Origin: Roseococcus microcysteis
GTDB lineage: Bacteria > Pseudomonadota > Alphaproteobacteria > Acetobacterales > Acetobacteraceae
Reading direction: 5' to 3'
Assembly: GCF_014764365.1 (NCBI RefSeq)
Contig: NZ_CP061718.1
Coordinates: forward strand, 3,426,501 to 3,490,500
Length of the DNA stretch: 64,000 nt
Shown here: positions 30,935 to 39,529 of the stretch, piece after piece
How the letters are laid out: each line of letters opens with the position of its first letter
Numbering within the stretch: position 1 is the stretch's first letter
The notes under the pieces: generated by a model
What the model saw: only the letters and a program-made list of their open reading frames with translations
Databases searched by the model: none
Told to the model about the DNA's origin: nothing
Translations under genes and position numbers: made by a program

Positions 30935-30968
30935 CCGCCGCACCGCATTTCCTGTTGCGGTGCGGCGG
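30935..30968 (+). terminator. Strong hairpin terminator after the acyl-CoA dehydrogenase operon
   Basis: CCGCCGCACCGCA (30935-30947) is perfectly complementary to TGCGGTGCGGCGG (30956-30968), 13 base pairs around an eight-base loop, directly after the stop at 30927 and followed by GGCTCTTGCTTT. It separates the operon from the ABC importer genes, whose promoter must then lie in the 41 bases after it or overlap the hairpin. Confidence 0.7.
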
Positions 30969-31009
30969 GGCTCTTGCTTTGCTGCGCGCCTCAGCCCCGG
31001 AGGCCCGCC

Positions 31010-32224
31010 ATGACCATCGCCCTGCCACGCCGCGCCGCTCTGCTGGGCGCCGCCGCCACCCTGGCCGCCCCCGCGGTGCATGCCCAGGAAGGGCCGATCC
31101 GCATCGGCGAGATCAATTCCTATTCCGCGCAGCCGGCCTTCCTCACCCCCTACCGCAACGCCTGGATGATGGCGCAGGACGAGGTGAACGCGGCCGGCGG
31201 CATCAATGGCCGCCGCATCGAGACCGTGTTCCGCGACGATGGCGGGCGGCCCGAGGACGCCGTGCGCCATGCGGGCGAGCTTGTGAACAATGAGCGCGTG
31301 GCGCTGCTCTCGGGCGGGTTCCTGTCCAATGTGGGGCTGGCGGTGGCGGACTTCGCCAACCAGAACCGCCGCCTCTACGTGGCGTCCGAGCCGCTGACGG
31401 ATGCGCTGGTCTGGGCGCGCGGCAACCGCTTCACCTTCCGCCTGCGCCCCTCGACCTACATGCAATGCGCCATGCTGGTGGAGGAGGCGGCGAAGCTTCC
31501 CGCCCGGCGCTGGGCCACCGTGGCGCCGAACTACGAATACGGCCAGTCCGCCGTGCGCTGGTTCAAGGAATTGCTGACGCGCGCCAAGCCCGATGTGCAG
31601 TTCGTGGCGGAACAGTTCCCGGCACTCGGCCGCATTGACGCCGGCGCCACGGTGCAGGCGCTGGCGGGCGCGAACCCCGAGGGCATCTTCAACGTCACCT
31701 TCGGCGCGGACCTGACGAATTTCGTGCGCCAGGGCAGCACGCGCGGATTGTTCGAGCGCCGCAGCGTCGTCTCCCTGCTGACGGGCGAGCCCGAATACCT
31801 CGACCCGCTGGGCGATGAGGCGCCGGAGGGCTGGATCGTGACCGGCTACCCGTGGGAGGAGCTGAACACGGAAGGCCACACCCGCTTCCGCGAGAATTAC
31901 CGCCGGCGCTTCAACACCCATCCGCGCCTGGGTTCGGTGGTGGCCTATGACACCGTCTCGGCCATCGTCGGCATGCTGCGGAAGTCTGGCGGCACCGAGA
32001 CCGACGCCATGATCAACGCCATGCGCGGCCTGACCTTCCCCACCGCCTTCGGCGAGGCGGAGGTGGAGTTCCGCGCCATCGACCATCAATCCACGCTGGG
32101 CGCCTATATCGGCCGCACGGCGCTGCGCCGCGGCCGCGGGGTGATGGTGGATTGGCGCTATGCCGATGGGCGCAACTACCTGCCCACGGATGAGGTGGTG
32201 CGCAGCCTGCGCCCGCAGGGCTAG
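31010..32224 (+). CDS. Branched-chain-amino-acid-type ABC transporter substrate-binding protein
   Basis: Periplasmic binding protein of the LivK/amide-urea class (PF13458). The 404-residue precursor begins MTIALPRRAALLGAAAT with a twin-arginine-like signal ending near VHA-Q (about residue 25). Family blocks: IRIGEINSYSAQPAFLTPYR, NAAGGINGRRIETVFRDDGG, PEDAVRHAGELV and NYEYGQSAVRWFKELL. ATG 31010 is six bases after GGAGG. First gene of an ABC importer operon (permease, two ATPases). The ligand may be an amino acid, an amide or a carbamoyl compound, given the carbamoylase gene downstream; this is inference. Confidence 0.88.
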   Translation: MTIALPRRAALLGAAATLAAPAVHAQEGPIRIGEINSYSAQPAFLTPYRNAWMMAQDEVNAAGGINGRRIETVFRDDGGRPEDAVRHAGELVNNERVALLSGGFLSNVGLAVADFANQNRRLYVASEPLTDALVWARGNRFTFRLRPSTYMQCAMLVEEAAKLPARRWATVAPNYEYGQSAVRWFKELLTRAKPDVQFVAEQFPALGRIDAGATVQALAGANPEGIFNVTFGADLTNFVRQGSTRGLFERRSVVSLLTGEPEYLDPLGDEAPEGWIVTGYPWEELNTEGHTRFRENYRRRFNTHPRLGSVVAYDTVSAIVGMLRKSGGTETDAMINAMRGLTFPTAFGEAEVEFRAIDHQSTLGAYIGRTALRRGRGVMVDWRYADGRNYLPTDEVVRSLRPQG

Positions 32225-32231
32225 TCCGCCC

Positions 32232-34069
32232 TTGTTCGAGAACCTGTTGGTGCAGGGCCTGTCCGGCCTTGCATCGGCCTCCTCGCTGTTCCTGGTGGCC
32301 TCGGGGCTGACGGTCATCTTCGGCGTCACGCGCATCGTGAACTTCGCGCATGGCAGCCTCTACATGATGGGCGCCTACCTCTCCTGGACGCTGGTGACGG
32401 CGCTGCCGCGCGGGCACCTCGGCTTCTGGGGTGGGGTGCTGGTGGCGGCGCTGATCGTGGGCGTCATCGGCGTGCTCATCGAGGTGCTGCTGCTGCGCCG
32501 CATCTACAAGGCGCCCGAACTCTTCCAGCTTCTGGGCACCTTCGGCGTGGTGCTGATCGTGCAGGATGTGGCGCTGATGATCTGGGGGCCGCAGGATCTG
32601 CTGGGCCCGCGCGCGCCCGGGCTGCGCGGGGCGGTCGAGATCCTGGGCGTGCGCTTTCCCCTCTATGAGCTGTTCCTCATCGGCGTGGGGCCCTTGGTGC
32701 TGGGGCTGCTCTGGCTGCTGTTCCACCGCACGCGCTGGGGCACCACGGTGCGCGCGGCCACGGCGGACCGCGAGATGGTGGGGGCGCTCGGCGTCAACCA
32801 GCGCATGCTGTTCACGACCGTGTTCTTCCTGGGCTCGGTGCTGGCGGGGCTGGGCGGCGCGCTGCAATTGCCGCGCGAGAGCGTGAATTTGCAGATGGAC
32901 CTGGCCATCATCGCCGAGGCCTTCGTGGTGGTCGTCATCGGCGGGCTGGGGTCCCTGCCGGGCGCCTTCCTGGCCGCGCTGCTGCTGGGGCAGTTGCAGG
33001 CCTTCGGCATCCTGATCTTCCCGAAGATCACGCTGGTGCTGGCCTTCCTGGTCATGGCCGTGGTGCTGGTGGTGCGACCGCACGGGCTGCTGGGCCGCCC
33101 GCCCGCCAGCGCGCATGCCGCGCATGTGGTGGAGCCACCCTACCCGCCGGCGACGCCGCTGGTCCGCTATCTGGGCTTCGCGGCGCTGGCGCTGGCCGTA
33201 CTGGTGCCGCCCTTCATGGGCGAGTTCGCGCTGATCGTCTTCACCGAGATCGCCATCATGGTGCTCTTCGCCGCGAGCCTGCACTTCATCATGGGGCCCG
33301 GCGGCATGGCGAGCTTCGGCCACGCCGCCTATTTCGGCCTGGGCGCCTATGGGGCGGCGCTGCTGGCCAAGCATTTCGCGGCCCCCATGGAACTCGGCCT
33401 GTTTGCCGCGCCGCTGATGGCGGGCTTCGCGGGCGTGGTGTTCGGCTGGTTCTGTGTGCGGCTCTCGGGCGTCTATGCCGCCATGCTGACGCTCGCCTTC
33501 GCGCAGATCGCCTGGTCCACGGCCTTCCAGTGGGTGGAGGTGACGGGGGGCGACAATGGCATATTGGGCGTCTGGCCCAGCGCCTGGGCGCAGCCGAAGC
33601 TGGTCTATTACTACATGGCGCTGGTGCTCTGCGTGGGGGTCACGCTGCTGCTGCGCCGGGCCATCTTCGCGCCCTTCGGCTATGCGCTGCGCGCCGGGCG
33701 CGACAGCCCGCTGCGGGCCGAGGCCATCGGCATGGACGGGTTCCGCATCCGCTGGGTCGCCTTCATCCTGGCCGCCATTGCGGCGGGCATCGCGGGGGGC
33801 TCTTCGCCTATGCCAAGGGCAGCGTCTTCCCCACCTACATGGCCATTCCGCGCAGCGTGGACGCGCTGCTGATGGTGCTGCTGGGCGGGGTGCAGACCGT
33901 GAGCGGGCCCATTGTCGGCGCGCTGGCCTATACCTGGATCCATGAGCAGCTGATGCGCAGCTTCGAATTGTGGCGGCTGTTCCTGGGCAGCGTCATCGTG
34001 GCGCTGGTGCTGTTCTTCCCGCAGGGGTTGGTGGGGGCGGCGCAAAGGCTGACGGAGCGCCGGAAATGA
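32232..34069 (+). pseudogene. Fused LivH-LivM ABC permease, interrupted by a one-base frameshift
   Basis: A branched-chain-type permease in which the LivH half (about 1-300, GLTVIFGVTRIVNFAHGSLY, VIGGLGSLPGAFLAALLLG) is joined to the LivM half (HFIMGPGGMASFGHAAYFGL, RAGRDSPLRAEAIGMDGFRI). The frame breaks at the G run 33794-33799: as read, the protein runs out at 33872, but one more G restores LFAYAKGSVFPTYMAIPRSV and continues to the stop at 34069, which overlaps the livG ATG (ATGA). The start is uncertain; TTG 32232 (FENLLVQGLSG) fits the family. Either a sequencing error, a slippage site or a real mutation; the intact downstream coupling argues that the break is recent or artificial. Confidence 0.8.
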
Positions 34070-34821
34070 CCCTGCTGGTCGAGGACATCCACAAATCCTT
34101 CGGCGGCGTGCAGGCGGTGGCCGGCGTGTCGCTCGCGGTGCGGGCGGGCGAATTGCTGGCGCTGATCGGCCCCAATGGGGCGGGCAAGTCCACCTGCTTC
34201 AACATGCTGAACGGGCAGCTTCGCCCGGACCGCGGGCGCATCGTGCTCAAGGGCCAGGACATCGCGGGGCTGCCGCCGCGGCGCATCTGGCGGATGGGCG
34301 TGGGGCGCACCTTCCAGATCACGGCCACCTTCGCCTCCATGTCGGTGCTGGAAAATGTGCAGATGGCGCTGCTGTCGCACGCGCACCGCCTCTTCGACAT
34401 CTGGAACCCCGTCACGCGCGAGGACCCTACCCGCGCCATGGCCCTGCTGGACCGCGTGGGCATGGCGGCCCAGGCCCAGCGCCCCTGCGGCGTGCTGGCC
34501 TATGGGGACCTCAAGCGCGTGGAACTCGCCATCGCGCTGGCCAATGACCCCGCGCTGCTGCTGATGGATGAGCCCACCGCCGGCATGGCGCCGTCGGAGC
34601 GGGTGGCGCTGATGGAACTGACGGCCAGCATCGCCCGCAACTCCGGCATCGCGGTGCTGTTCACGGAGCACGACATGGAAGTCGTCTTCGCGCATGCCGA
34701 CCGCATCCTGGTGCTGGACCGCGGCCGCCCCATCGCCGAGGGCGAACCCGCCGAGGTCCGCGCCGACCCCCGTGTGCGCGAGGTCTATCTCGGCACCGGC
34801 GCCACGCACGGAATCGCCTGA
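34066..34821 (+). CDS. livG: Branched-chain-type ABC transporter ATP-binding protein LivG
   Basis: First ATPase of the Liv-type importer. The 251-residue protein has Walker A GPNGAGKST, Q-loop VGRTFQITATFASMSVLEN, signature LAYGDLKRVELAIALANDP (the LivG form of the ABC signature), Walker B LLLMDEPTAGM and H-loop LFTEHDMEVVF. Start is ATG 34066, overlapping by four bases the stop of the permease read in its restored frame. It overlaps livF by one base. Confidence 0.93.
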   Translation: MTLLVEDIHKSFGGVQAVAGVSLAVRAGELLALIGPNGAGKSTCFNMLNGQLRPDRGRIVLKGQDIAGLPPRRIWRMGVGRTFQITATFASMSVLENVQMALLSHAHRLFDIWNPVTREDPTRAMALLDRVGMAAQAQRPCGVLAYGDLKRVELAIALANDPALLLMDEPTAGMAPSERVALMELTASIARNSGIAVLFTEHDMEVVFAHADRILVLDRGRPIAEGEPAEVRADPRVREVYLGTGATHGIA

Positions 34822-35522
34822 TGCTGGAGGTGGAGGGCCTGCACGCGCATTACGGCCGCGCGCATATTCTGCAAGGCGTCACGCTCGCCGCGCGGCAGGG
34901 CGAGGTGGTGGCGCTGCTCGGCCGCAACGGCGCGGGCAAGAGCACCACCATGAAGTCCATCATGGGAATGGTGCGACCCAGCCAAGGCCAGGTGCGCTTC
35001 GAGGGCCGGGACCTGGCGGGGCGCGAGCCCTTCGAGATCGCCCGCGCCGGCATCGGCTATGTGCCGGAGGAGCGGCGCATCTTCACCGAGCTGACGGTGA
35101 TGGAGAACCTCGATGTCGGCCGCCGCCCGCCTCGCCCGGGGCAGCAGGCCTGGACGGAGGAGCGTGTCTTCGCCCTCTTCCCGAGCCTCGGCGCCATGCG
35201 CGCGCGGCCGGGCGGGCGGATGAGCGGGGGCGAGCAGCAGATGCTCACCATCGGCCGCACGCTGATGGGCAATCCGCGGCTGATCCTGCTGGACGAACCT
35301 TCCGAGGGCCTGGCCCCCGTCATCATCGAGCGCATGGCGGACGCCATCCTGGCGCTGAAGCGGGAGGGGCTGACGGTGCTGCTGTCCGAGCAGAACCTGC
35401 ATTTCGCGCGCCTGGTCAGCGACCGCGCCTGCGTGCTGGAGAAGGGCCAGATCCGCTGGGAGGGCACGCTGGAGGCGCTGATGGCGGATGAGGCGGTGAA
35501 GCAGCAATACCTGGTGGCCTGA
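34821..35522 (+). CDS. livF: Branched-chain-type ABC transporter ATP-binding protein LivF
   Basis: Second ATPase of the importer. The 233-residue protein has Walker A GRNGAGKST, the LivF-type YVPEERRIFTELTVMENL Q-loop region, signature MSGGEQQMLTIGRTLMGNP, Walker B LILLDEPSEGLAP and the H-loop replaced by Gln (LLSEQNLHFAR), which is normal in LivF. ATG 34821 shares a base with the livG stop. The next gene, the D-carbamoylase, starts 120 bases later; that gap holds GCGGGGC/GCCCCGC (35562-35568/35584-35590), a weak possible terminator. Confidence 0.93.
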   Translation: MLEVEGLHAHYGRAHILQGVTLAARQGEVVALLGRNGAGKSTTMKSIMGMVRPSQGQVRFEGRDLAGREPFEIARAGIGYVPEERRIFTELTVMENLDVGRRPPRPGQQAWTEERVFALFPSLGAMRARPGGRMSGGEQQMLTIGRTLMGNPRLILLDEPSEGLAPVIIERMADAILALKREGLTVLLSEQNLHFARLVSDRACVLEKGQIRWEGTLEALMADEAVKQQYLVA

Positions 35523-35642
35523 CGGGCAATCCCTGCTGCCGGACTGGGCAAGCGCGGCGCGGCGGGGCAGGTTTCGCCCTCCGGCCCCGCTTGGCGCGCC
35601 CGTCGCACAGCGCCACAACCACGCCCAAAGGAAGGGAAATCC

Positions 35643-36608
35643 ATGCCCCGTCTCGTCACCCTCGCCGCCGCGCAATTGGGACCCATCCAGAAGGCCGAGG
35701 GCCGCGACGTGGCCGTGGGCCGCATGGTCCGCCTCATGGAGCGCGCGCACAAGCGCGGCGTGGAGGTGGTGGTCTTCCCCGAACTGGCGCTGACCACCTT
35801 CTTCCCCCGCTGGTATGAGGAGGACATCAGCCGCGCCGACCACTGGTATGAGCACGCGATGCCCTCTAACGAGACGGCGCCGCTGTTCGAGGCGGCGCGG
35901 AAATACGGCATCGGCTTCCATCTGGGCTATGCCGAGAAGACGCCGGACGGGCGCCGCTTCAACACCGCGATCTATGTGCACCCCTCGGGCGAGGTGGTGC
36001 TGAAGTACCGCAAGGTCCATCTGCCCGGCCACCGCGACTTCGACCCCATCCGCAAGGTGCAGCACCTGGAGAAGCGGTATTTCGAGGTGGGCGATCTTGG
36101 CTTCCCCGTGATCCGCGCGCCGGTGGGCGGGCAGGAGGCCAATATCGGCATGATGATCTGCAATGACCGCCGCTGGCCCGAGGCCTGGCGCGAGATGGGG
36201 CTGCAGCAGGTCGAGATCGTGATGCTCGGCTACAACACCCCCAGCCTGAACATGGACAATCGCGGCTTCGAGGCGCACCACCTGCGGGTGGAGCATTCGC
36301 ACCTCTCCATCCGCTCGGGCTGCTACCAGAATGCCTGCTTCGGCGTGGCCACCGCCAAGGGTGGCACCGAGGATGGGCATGAGCTGTTCGGCCATTCCAT
36401 CATCGTGAACCCGCAGGGCGAGATCATGGCCCAGGCCACCTCCTGGGGCGATGAGCTCATCACCGCCGATTGCGACCTGGATGACTGCAACCTCGGCCGC
36501 ACGACCATCTTCAACTTCGCCGCCCATCGCCGGCCGGAGGCCTATCAGCGCATCACCACCCAGGTGGGCAGCGAAGCGCCGGCGGTGTGGAAGCCGGGGC
36601 AGGGCTGA
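35643..36608 (+). CDS. hyuC: N-carbamoyl-D-amino-acid hydrolase (nitrilase superfamily, HyuC/DCase type)
   Basis: Splits N-carbamoyl-D-amino acids into D-amino acid, CO2 and ammonia. The 321-residue protein aligns from memory with Agrobacterium D-carbamoylase along its length: FPELALTTFFPRW, KYRKVHLPGHRDFD, QHLEKRYFEVGDLGFPV, ICNDRRWPEAWREMGL and YNTPSLNM. The Glu-Lys-Cys triad is E47, K124, C173. AAGGAAGGG precedes ATG 35643. Its stop shares a base with the RutD-like hydrolase gene, which in pyrimidine catabolism handles carbamate or aminoacrylate; the pairing suggests joint breakdown of a carbamoyl compound imported by the neighbouring ABC system. Confidence 0.9.
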   Translation: MPRLVTLAAAQLGPIQKAEGRDVAVGRMVRLMERAHKRGVEVVVFPELALTTFFPRWYEEDISRADHWYEHAMPSNETAPLFEAARKYGIGFHLGYAEKTPDGRRFNTAIYVHPSGEVVLKYRKVHLPGHRDFDPIRKVQHLEKRYFEVGDLGFPVIRAPVGGQEANIGMMICNDRRWPEAWREMGLQQVEIVMLGYNTPSLNMDNRGFEAHHLRVEHSHLSIRSGCYQNACFGVATAKGGTEDGHELFGHSIIVNPQGEIMAQATSWGDELITADCDLDDCNLGRTTIFNFAAHRRPEAYQRITTQVGSEAPAVWKPGQG

Positions 36609-37399
36609 TGCCCAGCCTGGAACGCGACGGCGCCACCCTCTGGTGGGACCGGCGGGGTGACCCGTCCAAGCCCGACCTGGTGCTGGCCTCGGGCCTGGGC
36701 GGCACCCATGGCTGGTGGACGCCGCAATTCGAGGAATGGGGGAAGCATTTCCACCTGCTGGTGTTCGACCAGCGCGGCACGGGCCATTCCTCGCGCGTGC
36801 CGGTGGCCTCGGTCTGGCAGATGGCGGACGACCTTGCCGCCGTGCTGGACGCGGCGGGGGTGGAGCGGCCGCTCTATCTCGGCCACTCCACCGGCGGCGC
36901 CATCGGCGTGGCGCTGGCGCTGCGGCGGCCGGGCGTGTTCCGGCGCATGGTGGTCTATGCCAGCACCACCCATGGCGACGCCTATCGCCGGAAGCTGCTG
37001 GGGCTGCGCCGCATGCTGATGGACCGCGCGGGCATGGACGCCTATGCGCGCTACACCACCCTGCTGCTGCACCCGCCCTATTTCATCAACGCCAATGCCG
37101 AACGCCTGGACGCCGACGAACAGGCCGCCGCGGCCGCGCTGGGCGAGCCGGAGGTGCAGGGCAGCCGGTTGCAGGCCATCCTGGACTTCGACCCGCGCGC
37201 GGAACTGCCGGGGCTGGATGTGCCCATGCTGGTGGTCTGCACCGATGATGACATCCTGACGCCCCGCTACTTCTCGGAAGAACTCGCCGCGCTGGTGCCC
37301 GGCGCGCGCGCGCATTTCGAGCCGCGCGGTGGCCATGCCCTCTCCCGCACCGAGCCCGCCCGCTTCGGCGAGATCGTCCTGCCCTTCCTCAAGGAGTGA
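36608..37399 (+). CDS. Alpha/beta hydrolase, RutD-like
   Basis: A 263-residue alpha/beta hydrolase. It carries VLASGLGGTHGWWTPQ (oxyanion loop), FDQRGTGHSSR, the nucleophile elbow LGHSTGGAIGVALAL (Ser), VCTDDDILTP (acid) and RGGHALSRTEP (His). The LGG...W...DQRGTG pattern is closest to RutD, the carbamate/aminoacrylate hydrolase of the Rut pathway, but no other rut gene is present. ATG 36608 overlaps the carbamoylase stop (TGATG). It precedes the Bug binding-protein gene by four bases. Confidence 0.82.
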   Translation: MPSLERDGATLWWDRRGDPSKPDLVLASGLGGTHGWWTPQFEEWGKHFHLLVFDQRGTGHSSRVPVASVWQMADDLAAVLDAAGVERPLYLGHSTGGAIGVALALRRPGVFRRMVVYASTTHGDAYRRKLLGLRRMLMDRAGMDAYARYTTLLLHPPYFINANAERLDADEQAAAAALGEPEVQGSRLQAILDFDPRAELPGLDVPMLVVCTDDDILTPRYFSEELAALVPGARAHFEPRGGHALSRTEPARFGEIVLPFLKE

Positions 37400-37403
37400 C
37401 CCC

Positions 37404-38381
37404 ATGCCCACGCGCCGCCGCCTGATCCTGGCCTCGCCCTTTCTTGCCGCGCCGGCCCTGGCGCAGGGCCAATGGTCGCCGGAACGGCCCGTGCGCTTCA
37501 TCGTGCCCTTCCCGGCGGGCGGCAGCAGCGACACCCAGGCGCGGCTGATCGCGGAACCCCTGGCCCGCGCGTTGGGCCAGCCCGTGGTCATCGAGAACCG
37601 GCCGGGCGCCGGCGGCGTGATCGGCGCGACCGAGGCGGCGCGCGCGGCACCCGATGGGCACACGCTTTTCATCGCCACCACCGGCACCCATGCGGCCAAT
37701 GTCTCGCTCTATTCGCGCCTCGCTTATGACCCGGTGCGGGACTTCGCGCCGGTGACGATGGTGGCGGACTACGCGCAGTTCATCGGCGTGGGGCCGGAAT
37801 GGCCGGCGTCGCCGCAGCGCAGCCTGGAGGGGCTGGTGGCCGCGCTGCGGGCGGATGCGAGCAAGCGCTCCTTCGCCTCCTCCGGCAATGGTTCGCCCAC
37901 GCATCTGGCGGGCGAGATGTTCGGGCATCTCTTCGGCATCCCGATGGAGCATGTGCCCTATCGCGGCCAGGCGCTGGCGGTGGCGGACGTGATCGCGGGG
38001 CGCGTGCCGCTGATGTTCCCCTCCATCGCGGATGTGCTGGGGCAGATCCGCGCCGGCCGTGTCACGCCGCTGGCCACCATGGCGCCCACGCGCAGCAGCG
38101 CCATCCCGGATGTGCCCACCACGGCGGAGCTGGGGCACCCTTCGCTGGTCAGTTCCATCTGGACGGCCATCTTCCTGCGCGCCGGTTCGCCCCCCGCGGC
38201 CGTGGCACGGATGAACGCCGAGATCGTGCGCATCCTGGCCGCGCCCGAGCTGGCGCAGCGGCTGGGCGAGGCGGGCTTCGGCGTGCAGTCCTCGACGCCG
38301 GAGGAACTGGCGCGCTTCCAGCAGGCCGAAATCACGCGCTGGGCGGAGGTGGTGCGGATTTCGGGCGCGCGGCTGGATTGA
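37404..38381 (+). CDS. Bug/TctC family tripartite tricarboxylate transporter substrate-binding protein
   Basis: A 325-residue extracytoplasmic binding protein of the Bug family, which binds small carboxylates, amides or related ligands. It begins MPTRRRLILASPFLAAPALAQ (twin-arginine-like signal), then WSPERPVRFIVPFPAGGSSD, IENRPGAGGVIGATEAARA, THLAGEMFGHLFGI and AGRVTPLATMAPTRS. AAGGAG lies seven bases before ATG 37404. No tctA/tctB membrane genes adjoin, so this is an orphan Bug protein, as is very common in Roseomonas and Bordetella; being last in the carbamoylase-RutD operon, its ligand may be related. Confidence 0.9.
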   Translation: MPTRRRLILASPFLAAPALAQGQWSPERPVRFIVPFPAGGSSDTQARLIAEPLARALGQPVVIENRPGAGGVIGATEAARAAPDGHTLFIATTGTHAANVSLYSRLAYDPVRDFAPVTMVADYAQFIGVGPEWPASPQRSLEGLVAALRADASKRSFASSGNGSPTHLAGEMFGHLFGIPMEHVPYRGQALAVADVIAGRVPLMFPSIADVLGQIRAGRVTPLATMAPTRSSAIPDVPTTAELGHPSLVSSIWTAIFLRAGSPPAAVARMNAEIVRILAAPELAQRLGEAGFGVQSSTPEELARFQQAEITRWAEVVRISGARLD

Positions 38382-38395
38382 AGAATTCAGGAGTG

Positions 38396-38424
38396 TTGCC
38401 CGGTTACAAAGACCGCTCTGTATT
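38396..38424 (+). promoter_or_regulatory. Candidate promoter of the GGDEF gene
   Basis: TTGCCC (38396-38401), 17 bases, TGTATT (38419-38424), in the only AT-rich patch of the 149-base gap. The left arm of the long inverted repeat (38400-38415) lies between the two hexamers, so binding of a protein or DNA structure there could affect the promoter. Confidence 0.45.
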
Positions 38425-38486
38425 TTCGGTTTGCACGCGATGGGTGTGCACAAGGCAGGCATGCATCCGGTTCGGTCTTTAACCGG
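38400..38486. repeat. Long-range inverted repeat in the GGDEF gene leader
   Basis: CCGGTTACAAAGACCG (38400-38415) pairs with CGGTCTTTAACCGG (38473-38486): 14 pairs with a two-base bulge (AC), around a 57-base middle that contains the palindrome TGTGCACA. The right arm ends 44 bases before ATG 38531. The transcript from the candidate promoter would begin after the left arm, so the repeat would act as DNA or in a read-through transcript. Confidence 0.7.
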
Positions 38487-38530
38487 CCCGGCGCGACTGC
38501 TATCTGAAACCCCTGCTCCCACAGGGAATA

Positions 38531-39529
38531 ATGATGCCTGCTGCTGCCATTCCACCGCATGAAGCCCAACGCCTGGCGGCGCTGCGCGCCTATGGCATGC
38601 TGGATGGGGCCTGCGACTCGGTGCTGGACGATGTGGTGCAGCTGGCCGCGCGGCTGACCTCCATGCCCATGGCGCTGGTGACGCTGATCGATTCCGACCG
38701 GCAGGTGCTGCTGGCGCGCAAGGGCGTGGACATGAGCGAGACGCCGCGCGACGTCTCCTTCTGCGCCCATGCCATCCTGACGCCCGACCAGCCCATGATC
38801 GTCTCCGACATGTCGCGCGACCCGCGCGCCGCGGACAACCCCTATGTGACCGGGCCGCCGCATCTGCGCGCCTATCTCGGCATTCCGCTGGTGAACAGCG
38901 AGGGCTATGCGCTGGGCGCGCTGTGCGTGCTGGACGAGGTGGTGCGCGAACACGACGCCAACATGGTCGCGACCATGCAGAGCCTGGCCCGCACCGTGGT
39001 GACCACGCTGGAACTGCGCCGCGTGATGCGCCAGGTCCACAACCTGGCCCTGACCGATGCGCTGACCGGGCTGGCCAACCGCCCAGCCCTGATGGATGCG
39101 CTGGGGCGGGCCATCGGGCCAGGGGCGGGCTTCTCGGTGCTCTGCCTCGACCTGGATGGGTTCAAGGGGCTGAATGACAGCCAGGGCCACGCGGTGGGCG
39201 ACCTCGCCCTGACCGAGGTGGCGCAGGAGCTGCGGCTGGCCTGCGGCACAGGCGATGTGGCGGCGCGGCTGGGCGGCGATGAATTCGCGCTGCTGCTGGC
39301 CTCCGGCGAGGCGGAACCCATGGCCGAGCGCGTCCGCACCGGCATCGCCCGGCGCATGGCCGCGCAGGGCTGGGCGGTGACGGCCTCGATCGGGGGCGTC
39401 ACCTTCCACGCCCCGCCCGAGGACGCCGCTTCCGCCTTGGCCATGGCGGATGCGCTGCTCTACGAAGCCAAGCGCGGCGGGCGGAACCGGGCGGTGCTGC
39501 GCGTGTCCGAACAGGCGCCGCTGGGTTAA
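38531..39529 (+). CDS. GAF-GGDEF diguanylate cyclase
   Basis: Makes the second messenger cyclic di-GMP from two GTP. The 332-residue protein has a GAF sensory domain (about 20-165, RDVSFCAHAI, RAYLGIPLVNSEGYALGALC) and a GGDEF domain (about 175-325) with LALTDALTGLANRPALM, the substrate Asp in LCLDLDGF and an intact active motif RLGGDEFALLL at 248-252. The product-inhibition I-site (RxxD) is not conserved: GTGD stands there. No membrane segment, so it is cytosolic. ATG 38531 or 38534 may be used; AGGGA lies 3-6 bases before. Its end overlaps epmA by four bases on the opposite strand. Confidence 0.93.
   Translation: MMPAAAIPPHEAQRLAALRAYGMLDGACDSVLDDVVQLAARLTSMPMALVTLIDSDRQVLLARKGVDMSETPRDVSFCAHAILTPDQPMIVSDMSRDPRAADNPYVTGPPHLRAYLGIPLVNSEGYALGALCVLDEVVREHDANMVATMQSLARTVVTTLELRRVMRQVHNLALTDALTGLANRPALMDALGRAIGPGAGFSVLCLDLDGFKGLNDSQGHAVGDLALTEVAQELRLACGTGDVAARLGGDEFALLLASGEAEPMAERVRTGIARRMAAQGWAVTASIGGVTFHAPPEDAASALAMADALLYEAKRGGRNRAVLRVSEQAPLG

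Noticed and set aside
35562-35590. A terminator after livF (GCGGGGC/GCCCCGC).
   Set aside because: Only seven pairs with a 15-base loop and no T run; too weak to list as a feature.
38382-38530. A c-di-GMP (GEMM) riboswitch in front of the GGDEF gene.
   Set aside because: The conserved core (GCAAAGCC-like) and tetraloop receptor are absent.
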